Source of the DNA: Fimbriiglobus ruber
GTDB taxonomy: Bacteria; Planctomycetota; Planctomycetia; Gemmatales; Gemmataceae
Length of the DNA: 64,000 nucleotides
Direction: 5' to 3'
Assembly: GCF_002197845.1 (NCBI RefSeq)
Contig: NZ_NIDE01000002.1
Span: forward strand, 248,001-312,000
Shown one piece after another: positions 36,656-45,538 of the stretch. The translations under genes and the position numbers were made by a program. The notes under the pieces are model-generated. The model saw only the letters and a list, made by a program, of their open reading frames with translations, was not told the DNA's origin and did no database searches. Within the stretch, counting starts at the first letter, position 1, and each line of letters opens with the position of its first letter.

Positions 36656-36956
36656 ATACCCCCCCAGAATTGCGGCGGTTCCGGGCAAAGGCCCGGGGTT
36701 GCGAAAAATCATTCTCACACGGTCACACATTCAGATCATGCACACCATCTGCCCGGACAATCAACCAGGCGACCCCCTGATTGATTCCTCGCATTTTAAT
36801 AATTTGATTTAGACACTGCATACTTAGACACCTGCACTACTCAACCATGATACACTGCTATGCAAGACAAATATGACGGCTGGTAAACACGATTTTCGAG
36901 ACGAAAAATCCGCGGCCGCTTCCGTCAACCCGAGCGGTCTGAATCATTTGTTTTCG
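36656..36956. other. AT-richer spacer unique to copy A
   Basis: About 300 bases without a supported gene, visibly richer in A and T than the surroundings. Copy B has fewer than 25 bases at the equivalent place. It includes a short GC palindrome (GGGCAAAGGCCC) near 36685. It is an insertion in copy A or a deletion in copy B. Confidence 0.55.
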
Positions 36957-37213
36957 GGCGGATCGAGGGGAATACCCCGAGTGGAGGCCCGCGATAGGCG
37001 CGAACACTCACGCGGCACATTCCCGCCGTCGTCCGACGTTACTGGAAGCGGACTCGGTTCTGACCGCGTGGGAGGGAAATAATTTTCGGGCAACGCGCGA
37101 CGTGGGGAAATCGTGCGGAACGAACTCGACGCATCCGGCTCGATTACCGACTATAGCATGATACCCGCGGGGAAGGGATGTCTTTCTTGGCCGCGCCCGA
37201 GAAGTGGCGTTCG
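36957..37213 (-). repeat. Distal conserved block of DUF1559 unit A
   Basis: About 250 bases matching 38477-38735 with only scattered changes, sharing CGCGATAGGCGCGAACACTC, GCGACGTGGGGAAATCGTGC and GACTATAGCATGATACCCGC. It codes for no recognisable protein on either strand; short frames through it differ between the copies. It may hold distal promoter elements or a small RNA. Confidence 0.7.
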
Positions 37214-37259
37214 CCAAGGTGAATTTGCGGCGGACGGGAAGTGAGCGGCCGGAAAATGA

Positions 37260-37290
37260 CCGCGCCCCGGACCAAAGGTCCGGGGCGCGG
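37260..37290 (-). terminator. GC-rich hairpin after DUF1559 copy B
   Basis: A 14 bp inverted repeat with loop AAA, about 23 bases past the stop. Same stem as at 35427-35456; only the loop differs, which suggests the structure is kept. Confidence 0.6.
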
Positions 37291-37313
37291 GGGAGAGAGA
37301 GACGGGCGGGTGA

Positions 37314-38219
<906 letters not shown>

Positions 38220-38457
38220 GGGAGAGGCCCTTTTGGAGAAAAATGAGCGCCGGGGTTCCTACCTCGCGTCTCAAAAGGAACGAAACATTAACGTGTCGTC
38301 AAAAGCACAGATGGCAGAGGGGGCAGATGGGAAGACAACGTACCCGGCCGAACATCTTGTGCAATCCAGTATATACCACCGCAAGGAAGACTCTGTGAGC
38401 CTTGCCCTTATGATTTATCGCATTTCCGGTCGCCCGAGCGGTACGAAATACGACCAG
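38220..38457 (-). repeat. Conserved leader of DUF1559 copy B
   Basis: Matches the leader of copy A (36417-36655), differing by scattered substitutions and a small insertion (about 9 bases around 38318). Presumed promoter and 5' leader. Confidence 0.75.
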
Positions 38458-38476
38458 AACATTAAATAATCATTTG

Positions 38477-38735
38477 CTTTCGCGCGAATCGGTGGCAATG
38501 TCCCGAGTGGATGTCCGCGATAGGCGCGAACACTCACGCGGCACATTCCCGCCGTCGTTCGACATTACCGGGAGCGGACTTCGTCCTGACCGTGTGGGGA
38601 ATAATTTTTTCAGGCGACGCGCGACGTGGGGAAATCGTGCGGAACAAACTCGGTGCATCCGGCTCGATTACTGACTATAGCATGATACCCGCGGGGAAGG
38701 GAAGTCTTTCTTGACCGCACCCGAGAAGCCCGGTT
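38477..38735 (-). repeat. Distal conserved block of DUF1559 unit B
   Basis: Counterpart of 36957-37213. It lies only about 20 bases beyond the leader block here, compared with about 300 in unit A. Confidence 0.7.
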
Positions 38736-38837
38736 ACCGGCTTTCGCCGGTGGCGAACGCACCGGTTTCCCGGCACCGGAAAATTCACGCCAATAAATAT
38801 CATGTTGTTTTGATGAGTGACCGTGATTCATGAGAAC

Positions 38838-38874
38838 GGGCTGGCGCCTTCGTAAATTACGAAGGCGCCAGCCC
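38838..38874 (-). terminator. Long perfect hairpin after a small secreted-protein gene
   Basis: Perfect 18 bp arms (GGGCTGGCGCCTTCGTAA and complement) around a single base, 50 bases after the stop of the gene at 38925-39458. A likely terminator or 3' stabiliser; only a weak T-rich stretch follows. Confidence 0.65.
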
Positions 38875-38924
38875 GGAGTGGACCGCGAACGTGCCCGACT
38901 GACAAGAGGTCTGTCGGCCGTTGC

Positions 38925-39458
38925 CTACGGAATCAGTCCCAGCCCTAACCCCAGCGGGTTGAACACCGCTTGCGACACGGCCCCGGTGGTCGGGTTGTAC
39001 CGACTCCCGAGCCAGGGGTTCGTGTACGTCCCGGACCACGGGTTAGCCACATACGGCGTCCCGTTCACGTTGAACGTGTTGGTGACCGCGGAGTACGAAC
39101 TCCCGGTCCACGGGTTGTAGTACTGGCCGCCCGGGAGGCGGAGAAATTGCCCCGAGTTCACCGGTTGCCGGACGACCGTCGCCGGGGTGAAATGGCCCGG
39201 AATGATCACCGGTCCGACGAACGGGCTGTACGCCCACGTGGACGGGATGAACCGACCGGGGACGATCGCCGTCGTCGTGTTCAGGACGTTGTTCGTGGCC
39301 AGGAGCGTCGGGTTAATCACGAGCGGGCTCACGGTCGCGACCGGGCGGATGACAACCCCCGGGTGCAGGCGCTGGGCCTGGGCCGAACCGGCCGCCAGCG
39401 CGACCCCGAACCCGGCCAAGAGCACGAATCGGGCACCAGCCCGTATGAAATGGGTCAT
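38925..39458 (-). CDS. Small secreted Asn/Tyr/Pro-rich protein, paralogue 1
   Basis: A 177-residue product with start at 39458 (GGAGG eight bases upstream) and a signal peptide (MTHFIRAGARFVLLAGFGVA, cleavage likely after AQA). The mature chain is rich in Asn, Thr, Pro and Tyr. Its C-terminal half holds GQFLRLPGGQYYNPWTGSSY, then NTFNVNGTPYVANPWSGTYT and NPTTGAVSQAVFNPLGLG. This half is nearly the same in the next gene; the N-terminal half differs. No known domain. Probably a wall or matrix protein with short beta repeats; this is inference. Confidence 0.75.
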   Translation of the reverse strand: MTHFIRAGARFVLLAGFGVALAAGSAQAQRLHPGVVIRPVATVSPLVINPTLLATNNVLNTTTAIVPGRFIPSTWAYSPFVGPVIIPGHFTPATVVRQPVNSGQFLRLPGGQYYNPWTGSSYSAVTNTFNVNGTPYVANPWSGTYTNPWLGSRYNPTTGAVSQAVFNPLGLGLGLIP

Positions 39459-39772
39459 ATCTCGTACCTCCGTTGCACACCCCTCCCCCAAGACCATAAC
39501 GCATAACACGGGCGCGCCGTTGGTCCCGACGACGGGTTCTTTGATTTATACCCATTTTAACGGACGGTTTATCACGCCGGGCACAAAATTCGCCATTTCC
39601 TACCGGCACATTAGTATTGCCACCCATAGCCATCCCGGCCGACCTACGCGGTCAGACAAATTGCTTGAGTGAGCAGCCGCACTTAAAAGTGCGGGCCTGT
39701 GCGCCCCCGCCGAGTTGCGCGAGCGCCGGCGCGAATGGGATCGATCCGGAACGTGTCCGCCGCCGCTTACGC
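39459..39772. other. Intergenic region between the two secreted paralogues
   Basis: 314 bases without a supported gene. It contains the hairpin at 39677-39694 and, next to 39458, the promoter region of paralogue 1. Nothing else is seen. Confidence 0.5.
39677..39694 (-). terminator. Hairpin after paralogue 2
   Basis: CCGCACT / AGTGCGG with a 4-base loop, about 80 bases after the stop at 39773. Short, without a T-tract; a weak terminator candidate. Confidence 0.4.
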
Positions 39773-40411
39773 TTACCGGGTCACCCCGAACCAGAACGAT
39801 AACGGGTTGTAGGCAGCCTGGGACACGGAACCGGTGGTCGGATTGTACTGACTCAGGAGCAAGGGGTTCGTGTACGTCCCGGACCACGGGTTAGCCACGT
39901 ACGGCGTCCCGTTCACGTTGAACGTGTTGCTGATCGCCGAGTAAGAACTGTTCGTCCACGGGTTGTAGTACTGACCGCCGGGGAGCCGGAGGAACTGCCC
40001 CGAATTCACCGGCTGCCGGACGATCGTACCCGGGGTGAAGTGGCCCGGAATCTGGACCGCCCCGGTCAGCGGGCTGTACGCCCAGGCGGACGGAATGAAC
40101 GTGCCCGGTACGTAAGACGTGACCGAGTTGACCGCGTTGCGCGAGGCGAACACCGTGGGGGTCGTCAAGGAGGCGCGGGCCAGGTACGCGTTGGTCAGGT
40201 AGGCGTTGTAGAGGCTCTGGTTGTATAGGTACGGGTGGTACGCCATCGTCGAGTAATAGGCGTTCAGGGAGTAATTCGAGTACGGCGTCACGACCGGCTG
40301 GAAGGTGACTACCGAGTGAATACGTTGGGCGCGTGCAGTACCCGCCAAAAGCACGGTCCCGAGCCCGGCCAGGAGCGCGAATCGGGTAGTGGCTCGCATG
40401 AAGTGGGTCAT
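39773..40411 (-). CDS. Small secreted Asn/Tyr/Pro-rich protein, paralogue 2
   Basis: A 212-residue product with start at 40411 (an in-frame ATG at 40426 is an alternative) and signal peptide MTHFMRATTRFALLAGLGTV ending near TARAQ. It has a longer Tyr-rich N-terminal segment (SNYSLNAYYSTMAYHPYLYN) than paralogue 1, and then the shared half: YVPGTFIPSAWAYSPLTGAV, GQFLRLPGGQYYNPWTNSSY and NPTTGSVSQAAYNPLSF. Tandem duplication with divergence of the N-terminal half is clear. Function unknown; an extracellular structural role is inferred from composition. The IS66 element starts about 200 bases upstream. Confidence 0.75.
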   Translation of the reverse strand: MTHFMRATTRFALLAGLGTVLLAGTARAQRIHSVVTFQPVVTPYSNYSLNAYYSTMAYHPYLYNQSLYNAYLTNAYLARASLTTPTVFASRNAVNSVTSYVPGTFIPSAWAYSPLTGAVQIPGHFTPGTIVRQPVNSGQFLRLPGGQYYNPWTNSSYSAISNTFNVNGTPYVANPWSGTYTNPLLLSQYNPTTGSVSQAAYNPLSFWFGVTR

Positions 40412-40604
40412 AAGCCGTTCCCCCATTGTCCTACCCCCCAAAGCCATAACGCCTTATCTGGATGCGTCATTGGTCTCGGTGACGAGTTTGTTGACGTCGG
40501 TGGTCTGTGCGGTCTGCCACGCGGCCCAAAAAGGGCCGCGGAAACCGCCGTTGGAAGTCATACAAAATCAATACCATTCAGCGTTTTTTCCGTCGCACGG
40601 CCCA

Positions 40605-40612
40605 CCAATTTG
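40605..40612. repeat. Target-site duplication, left
   Basis: CCAATTTG directly outside the left inverted repeat; the same 8 bases occur outside the right end at 42515-42522. An 8 bp duplication is the rule for IS66-family insertion. Confidence 0.93.
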
Positions 40613-42514
40613 GTAACTTCTCAATAACCCGCGGGCGTCGGCATCGCGCGCGGGTGCCCCGCCGAACAGGAAGTTCGGTGGCGTCGAGAGCTTGAATAGA
40701 AGTCTATATCGTTGCGGAACCGGCCGCTCTCTGGCGGACCAACTCCGATAAAGGAAGTAACTCTCCCGCCTTCAGGATTCGATCCTGAAGGTAGGACGTA
40801 AAGCGAACTCCCAGCTTCTTGCACGTCGACTTCAAACTCAAAAACGTATCCCGGCAACGCTTGCCCAACTCGCCACGCGTGCCGGCACTGATCTTCCGCT
40901 TCGTCGCCCAGTCCCGAAAATCACGCTCGGCCGTGTTGGTGTGCAGCGGCAGGTCCGGACGATCCAGAACCCGTAACAAGTCCGCTTTCTTGCCCGCCAT
41001 ACGCTGCAACGCCGCGTTCAACTCCGGCCAGATGGTCGTGCGGCCGACGATGGCATCGAAACGCGCTCGCAGCAACTCGGCCTGGCTCGGCGTCGGCGCC
41101 AAACGATACGCCTTCAAGTCGGCGTACAGTTGCCAGACCGCCGTCAACACCTCTTCCATCGCTTGACATTGCTCACGGCCACACGGCGTCAACTTGGCCA
41201 GATTGCGTTCCTGGTGAATCCAGCACAAGCCATGAACGAACAGGGCATAAATCGCCGAGCCATCGCTGACGAGGCCCAAGTTCGGCGATAGGCCGTGAGC
41301 AATCGCGCTGCCCAGCAACGCCGCCTCCGTCATCGTTTGACGATGCTTCGCGTTGTCGATTCCCAGGCCATCCAAATGCTGATTCCAGGCCGACACATCC
41401 GCGAACGTCCGTGTCACGAACGGACGCTCCCCCACGTCGCCGGTCGACACCTCGGCTTGCAACAACGGCCAGATTTTGGCAGGCAACCCCTGTCGCGTCA
41501 GGTAGGCCCAGGCATGCTCGTTCAGCACATAATCGATCCGACCGCAACGCAGCACATCCAGGAATTTGCTCCGCTCTTTCGTGTCGCTGCTGTGGAAGGA
41601 CGTGAAGAATTCATTGCAAATGCACAGACACGAACCGTAACGTCCCTGGTGGGGAGCCCCCGAATCGTCCACGTTCAGGCAGGTGAAAACCTGCAAGGCC
41701 GTCGGCAACAAGGCGTCCTTCTCTGCGTGAAACGCCGCGTGATTCTCGGTCAACATGTTGTTGACTTGGCCCGCGGAAATGTCGACGCCGTAATCCCGCA
41801 ATTCTTCGAGAAGGCGACTCTGGGGAACGTGGGCCGCGTAATGCTGTTGCAACACGAAACCAAGCAATCCGGGACCGAAATGCCCGCGAATTCCCGCCGG
41901 CAGTTCGCCACGAATCCACTCCCCCGTCGGCGCCTGCCAGGTTTCCAACCAATACCGCGTGTTGTGTGTTTTGATCACCAGATCCTGCACGACGAACGCA
42001 TCGCGACGCAACAACTTCGCGTCGGGCGGCAACGGTTTCGGCGTGACCGGAACCTCGGCGTGAATCGGCAGATCGTGGGTCTTCGAACGCTTCTGCGAAC
42101 CGGGCCTCTTGCCATCGGGCAATGGAGGAGTGAAGGGCTTGCTTAACTTGCTGGGCTTGCTGTTGGACGCGGGTTTCTTCGGACCTCCCTTGAGTTGTGT
42201 GATCTCTCCCGTGAGTTGCGTAAGTTCGGTTTCGAGATCCGCAATGCGTTGGGAGTACTCTTCGATCACCTTCAGCAAGAGAAGCACGAGAGGGGTTCTG
42301 TCGTCGTCGCGGATGCCCGCGATGACTTCTGGCCATGACGCCGCCGCGGGTGTTGCCACCTCCCGGCCGGAGTCGTTGCCGTCAGTACTCGCGGAAAGGT
42401 TCATGCGGCCAACATAAGAAACCCCCCTTCGATCAGCTGCGCCACGGACCCGGAATTTCTAAACGCAAGCACCCCCTGCTCGGCGACCGTCGCAGGAAGT
42501 TATTGAGAAGTTAC
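40613..42514 (-). mobile_element. Complete IS66-family insertion sequence (single-ORF type)
   Basis: A 1902 bp element with perfect 16 bp terminal inverted repeats: GTAACTTCTCAATAAC at 40613-40628 and its complement at 42499-42514. The ends begin GTAA, as is usual for IS66. It is flanked by 8 bp direct repeats (CCAATTTG). It encodes one transposase and lacks tnpA/tnpB accessory genes, like the ISBst12 subgroup. Intact ends, intact transposase and exact target duplication point to a recent and possibly active element. It cut the 3' end of the membrane gene at 42500-42904. Confidence 0.95.
40704..42404 (-). CDS. IS66-family transposase
   Basis: A 566-residue full-length transposase. The N-terminus has a leucine-rich helix (LVLLLLKVIEEYSQRIADLE, followed by LETELTQLTGEITQLKGG), then a Lys/Pro/Ser linker and the IS66 core. 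The core shows LGFVLQQHYAAHVPQSRLLE with GVDISAGQVNN, an Asp in LNVDDSGAPHQGRYG, LVSDGSAIYALFVHGLCWIH around the second catalytic Asp, and the C-terminal LPLHTNTAERDFRDWATKRK with the catalytic Glu. All DDE positions appear to be present. The start at 42404 follows directly from the right end of the element. Confidence 0.95.
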   Translation of the reverse strand: MNLSASTDGNDSGREVATPAAASWPEVIAGIRDDDRTPLVLLLLKVIEEYSQRIADLETELTQLTGEITQLKGGPKKPASNSKPSKLSKPFTPPLPDGKRPGSQKRSKTHDLPIHAEVPVTPKPLPPDAKLLRRDAFVVQDLVIKTHNTRYWLETWQAPTGEWIRGELPAGIRGHFGPGLLGFVLQQHYAAHVPQSRLLEELRDYGVDISAGQVNNMLTENHAAFHAEKDALLPTALQVFTCLNVDDSGAPHQGRYGSCLCICNEFFTSFHSSDTKERSKFLDVLRCGRIDYVLNEHAWAYLTRQGLPAKIWPLLQAEVSTGDVGERPFVTRTFADVSAWNQHLDGLGIDNAKHRQTMTEAALLGSAIAHGLSPNLGLVSDGSAIYALFVHGLCWIHQERNLAKLTPCGREQCQAMEEVLTAVWQLYADLKAYRLAPTPSQAELLRARFDAIVGRTTIWPELNAALQRMAGKKADLLRVLDRPDLPLHTNTAERDFRDWATKRKISAGTRGELGKRCRDTFLSLKSTCKKLGVRFTSYLQDRILKAGELLPLSELVRQRAAGSATI

Positions 42515-42904
42515 CCAATTTGTGGACAAGATGATTCCGGCGACCACAACAATCGTCCCCGCCTCGGTATACGCCCACCACGCCGGCATCCCGGCGGACA
42601 GGTCGATGCCGGCCAGTGTCACCGCGAAAACGACGTGCGAGATGTACACCGGAACCAAAAGTGGGCGATAACGACACACGTCGGTGGATAATAGCCAGAT
42701 GACGACCCCGTGCAGGGCGTAGCAGGCGGACAGGGACCGCGCCAGGTATTCGGTCAACCGCCCGTGGGGGAACGCGCCCAGGCCGAGCCGCGCGTGGGCG
42801 TCGGCCATCAGGTCGGCCGGGAAGAACACCGGCACCGCCGCGCAGAGCAGCACGGCGGCGTTGGCGCGGAGGAGCCAGGTGAGGAGGCGATCGGGTCTGG
42901 ACAT
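42500..42904 (-). CDS. Small polytopic membrane protein, 3' end altered by IS66
   Basis: A 134-residue product with about four membrane helices (LLRANAAVLLCAAVPVFFPA, LSACYALHGVVIWLLS, LVPVYISHVVFAVTLAGI, YTEAGTIVVVAGIIL). The family is not recognised. It starts 9 bases after the VOC gene stop, so it is probably translated in the same operon. The last four codons (VTSQ) and the stop come from the IS66 inverted repeat. Removing the element and one target copy gives a frame ending STNWWAVRRKKR, so the native tail was basic and eight residues long after STNW. The protein may still fold but has lost its positively charged end. Confidence 0.7.
   Translation of the reverse strand: MSRPDRLLTWLLRANAAVLLCAAVPVFFPADLMADAHARLGLGAFPHGRLTEYLARSLSACYALHGVVIWLLSTDVCRYRPLLVPVYISHVVFAVTLAGIDLSAGMPAWWAYTEAGTIVVVAGIILSTNWVTSQ
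42515..42522. repeat. Target-site duplication, right
   Basis: CCAATTTG, identical to 40605-40612, directly outside the right IS66 inverted repeat and within the coding region of the interrupted membrane gene. Confidence 0.93.
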
Positions 42905-42913
42905 AGGCGCAAG

Positions 42914-43300
42914 TTACGCGGCCGTCGGGTCGGGTTGCATCATGCCGAAGACGTTGCCCTCGGTGTCCTTGAGGTACGCCAACCAGCCCATGCCGGGGAT
43001 CGGCATCTTCGGCAGCGCGACGGTGCCGCCGAGGGTCTGGCCCTTCGCCAGGGACTGGTCCAGGTCTTTCACGTCGACCGTGCAAACGTAGGCGATCACG
43101 CCGTCGTTGCCCGCGAGCGGGTGGGGCCGGCGGATCATGCCGCCGTTGATGCCCCGGGTACCGTCGGGGCCGGTGGTGATCAGCCAGTAGTCCATCGGCC
43201 CGGCCCACTTGTCGAACTTCCAGCCGAACAGCTCGGTGTAGAAGGTGACCGCCCGGTCCGGCTCGGTCGCGTGGATCTCGAAGTGAACGACGCGCGACAT
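42914..43300 (-). CDS. VOC-family (glyoxalase/bleomycin-resistance fold) protein
   Basis: A 128-residue VOC protein with the N-terminal VVHFEIHATEPDRAVTFYTE (metal-site His and the D-x-x-R-A-x-x-F-Y helix), WLITTGPDGTRGINGGM, and a C-terminal AYLKDTEGNVFGMMQPDP with the D-x-E-G-N-x-F motif. It resembles the VOC group annotated as glyoxalase-like enzymes of unknown substrate. It lies between a multiheme cytochrome gene (64 bases upstream) and the small membrane gene (9 bases downstream), all on the minus strand, so the three may share a message. Confidence 0.9.
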   Translation of the reverse strand: MSRVVHFEIHATEPDRAVTFYTELFGWKFDKWAGPMDYWLITTGPDGTRGINGGMIRRPHPLAGNDGVIAYVCTVDVKDLDQSLAKGQTLGGTVALPKMPIPGMGWLAYLKDTEGNVFGMMQPDPTAA

Positions 43301-43364
43301 CGTAACTCCCCCTTTGGAAATGTGGTTCTGGAATGCCGGCGCCAGCCGATCTGCCCGGCGAACC

Positions 43365-45359
43365 TCACGGGGCGCCGCCGAGTGACTCGTACCACCGGCG
43401 AAAGTCGTCCGGCTTGGGCGCTACCCGCAGCACAATCTCGTAGTCCGCCCGGGCCTCGTCCCGGCGGCCCGTGTTCAGCAAACCTTGCAGGCGGAGGGCG
43501 CGAACCCGGGAGTCCGTGGGGTCCAGGCGGAGGACCGCGGTCGCCGCGTCAACGGTTCCGGCCCAGTCGCCGGCCGCGGCCCGGGATCGTGCGAGGTACG
43601 TCTGAATTTCGACGGACACGGGATCGACCACGGCCGCGCGCTCGGCGTACCCGCGGGCCTCCGTTTTCAATCCCATGTCGTCCGCCGCCAACATCGCCGC
43701 AAGCAGAGTGTACTCGCGGTCCGGTTCGAACGTCAGTGCTGTTCGCAGTTCGTCGAGGCCGTCCCCCGGGCGGCCCAGGAACAGGAGGGCGTTGGCCCGG
43801 GCGTCCCGGGCGGCGACGTCCTCCGGCCGCCGGGCGAGGGCGGCGGTGAGAAGCGGCAAGGCGGCCTCCCCGAACTGCTCCCGGGCGGGCCGAAGCTTTT
43901 CCGGGTCGCCCGCGCGCGACCGGGCGAAGGTCATCAGCGCCACGGCCAGGTCACGTTTGAGCCCCGGGTCGTCGGGCGGCACCAGACTGCGGTGGAAGTG
44001 GGCGAGCGAACCGAGCCCGCGGAGGACCACCCCGGGGCCGGCCGCGGGCGCGTCGCCGGGGCGGCGGCGAATCCGGTGGTCGGTCAGCGCGACGTGGCCG
44101 ATCCCCGGCGTCGGGGACCGCGGCATGTGGCACGCGGCGCAGTCGTCGGTCGGGTGAGTTTTCTTCCGCTCGGCGACCGGGACCGAACACGCCGCCTCGG
44201 TGTGGCACTTGAGGCACGCGGCCTGGAACGCTCCGGCCGCCTCCGCGGGGGCCGGCTTGCGGTGCGGATCGTGGCAAGTCGCGCACCCGAGTCGGCCGTT
44301 CGCCTGTTGAAAACACCGGCTGGCGTGCATCTGCTCGGTGTGCCCGGCGACGCGGCCCACGTTCCCCTCCAGGTCGGACGGCAGGACGAACACCGACCAG
44401 AACGCATGGAACGGCAACCCGGGCCGGTAGTCGAACGGCTCGCGCCCGGGCTTTAGCACGCGGACCCGGCCGGCGAGGTGGCACTGCTCGCATACCGCGT
44501 CGCGGAGGTACGGCTCCAGCTTCGACGGGTTCACGATGGTGTCGTCGGCCCCCTCGCCACCGCCGGCCTGCCACCGGACGACGTGCAGCGACCCGGGCCC
44601 GTGGCACCGCTCGCACCCGATCGTCTCCCCGCGAAAAACGGGCGACTTGTACTGGTTGATCGTCCCGGCGACCGGTTCGACGGCGTTCGTGTGGCAGAAC
44701 AGGCAATCGACCGGGACCGGGCGGTTGAAGTGCCACGCCGGCTGATACCCGGGCGATCCGTCCCACCACCGCGGCCCCGAGTACCACGTGACCGGGGATT
44801 GGAAGACGCGGCCGTCCCGCTCGAACAAATACGATTTGGCGTGCGTCCCGGACCCGATGGCGAACGCCATCAGTTCGTCTACTTCCGTCACCGTCTGCCC
44901 GGATTTGTCGAGAGCCGTCTCGACGTGGCGGATACGCCCGTCGCGGGCCTCCGCCCGGTAGCGGTAGCCAAACTTCTCAAACTCCGGGTGAGCGGCCGGA
45001 TCGAACCGCTCGACGCCGGGCGGCGAACCGGCGGCCAGCAAACCGGCGGACGCGACGGCGGCCAGGGCCACGTCGCTGACGACGGCCGCCCGCGAGATCG
45101 ACCTGCCCATCGGGTGGTTGGCGTACGTCTCGCAAAGCGACCGGTGGCAACTCCGGCACGCCGCGTCGCCGGCGTACGCGACGCCGGGCCGGACGTTGCG
45201 GTACGGCGACGGGAACGTGGCCCGCGGGTCGTCGTCTGGCGGAGGAGCGGTTGGGGCCTGACGAAATGAGAAAGGGGAACCCAGCACGCCGATCAGAACG
45301 GTCGCGACTACGGCCACGACCGCGAGAGCCCCGAGGTATCGGTACTGGCGGACGCTCAT
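43365..45359 (-). CDS. Heptaheme c-type cytochrome with TPR domain
   Basis: A 664-residue exported protein. The start at 45359 has GGAG seven bases upstream and opens an N-terminal membrane anchor (YLGALAVVAVVATVLIGVLG). Seven CxxCH heme sites are present: CRSCH, CLFCH, CERCH, CEQCH, CATCH, CLKCH and CAACH, spread from about residue 65 to 430, in the style of cytochrome c554/c-type multiheme proteins. The C-terminal 200 residues form TPR-like helices (ARDARANALLFLGRPGDGLD, LRALRLQGLLNTGRRDEARA). An electron-transfer or redox role outside the cytoplasm is likely; no oxidoreductase partner is adjacent. Confidence 0.9.
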   Translation of the reverse strand: MSVRQYRYLGALAVVAVVATVLIGVLGSPFSFRQAPTAPPPDDDPRATFPSPYRNVRPGVAYAGDAACRSCHRSLCETYANHPMGRSISRAAVVSDVALAAVASAGLLAAGSPPGVERFDPAAHPEFEKFGYRYRAEARDGRIRHVETALDKSGQTVTEVDELMAFAIGSGTHAKSYLFERDGRVFQSPVTWYSGPRWWDGSPGYQPAWHFNRPVPVDCLFCHTNAVEPVAGTINQYKSPVFRGETIGCERCHGPGSLHVVRWQAGGGEGADDTIVNPSKLEPYLRDAVCEQCHLAGRVRVLKPGREPFDYRPGLPFHAFWSVFVLPSDLEGNVGRVAGHTEQMHASRCFQQANGRLGCATCHDPHRKPAPAEAAGAFQAACLKCHTEAACSVPVAERKKTHPTDDCAACHMPRSPTPGIGHVALTDHRIRRRPGDAPAAGPGVVLRGLGSLAHFHRSLVPPDDPGLKRDLAVALMTFARSRAGDPEKLRPAREQFGEAALPLLTAALARRPEDVAARDARANALLFLGRPGDGLDELRTALTFEPDREYTLLAAMLAADDMGLKTEARGYAERAAVVDPVSVEIQTYLARSRAAAGDWAGTVDAATAVLRLDPTDSRVRALRLQGLLNTGRRDEARADYEIVLRVAPKPDDFRRWYESLGGAP

Positions 45360-45538
45360 CGGGTCGCTCCCGGGCCGGGCGGGGGTTCGTCGTCCGCGCC
45401 GCCAACGTGAAGGTACCGCGATTCGGTCGGGAAGCTTATCCCGATCATATTGCTGCGGCCGGAAGCTGCTACACGCCCACGGAAAAGCTTCGCAACCCGG
45501 CTGCATATGGCGTGCGAGAATACCACGCTCTAATAGGC

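Noticed and set aside
36873-37082. Short frames within the distal block upstream of the DUF1559 genes
   Set aside because: The frames of the two copies differ in start, end and sequence despite the conserved DNA, so selection on a protein is unlikely.
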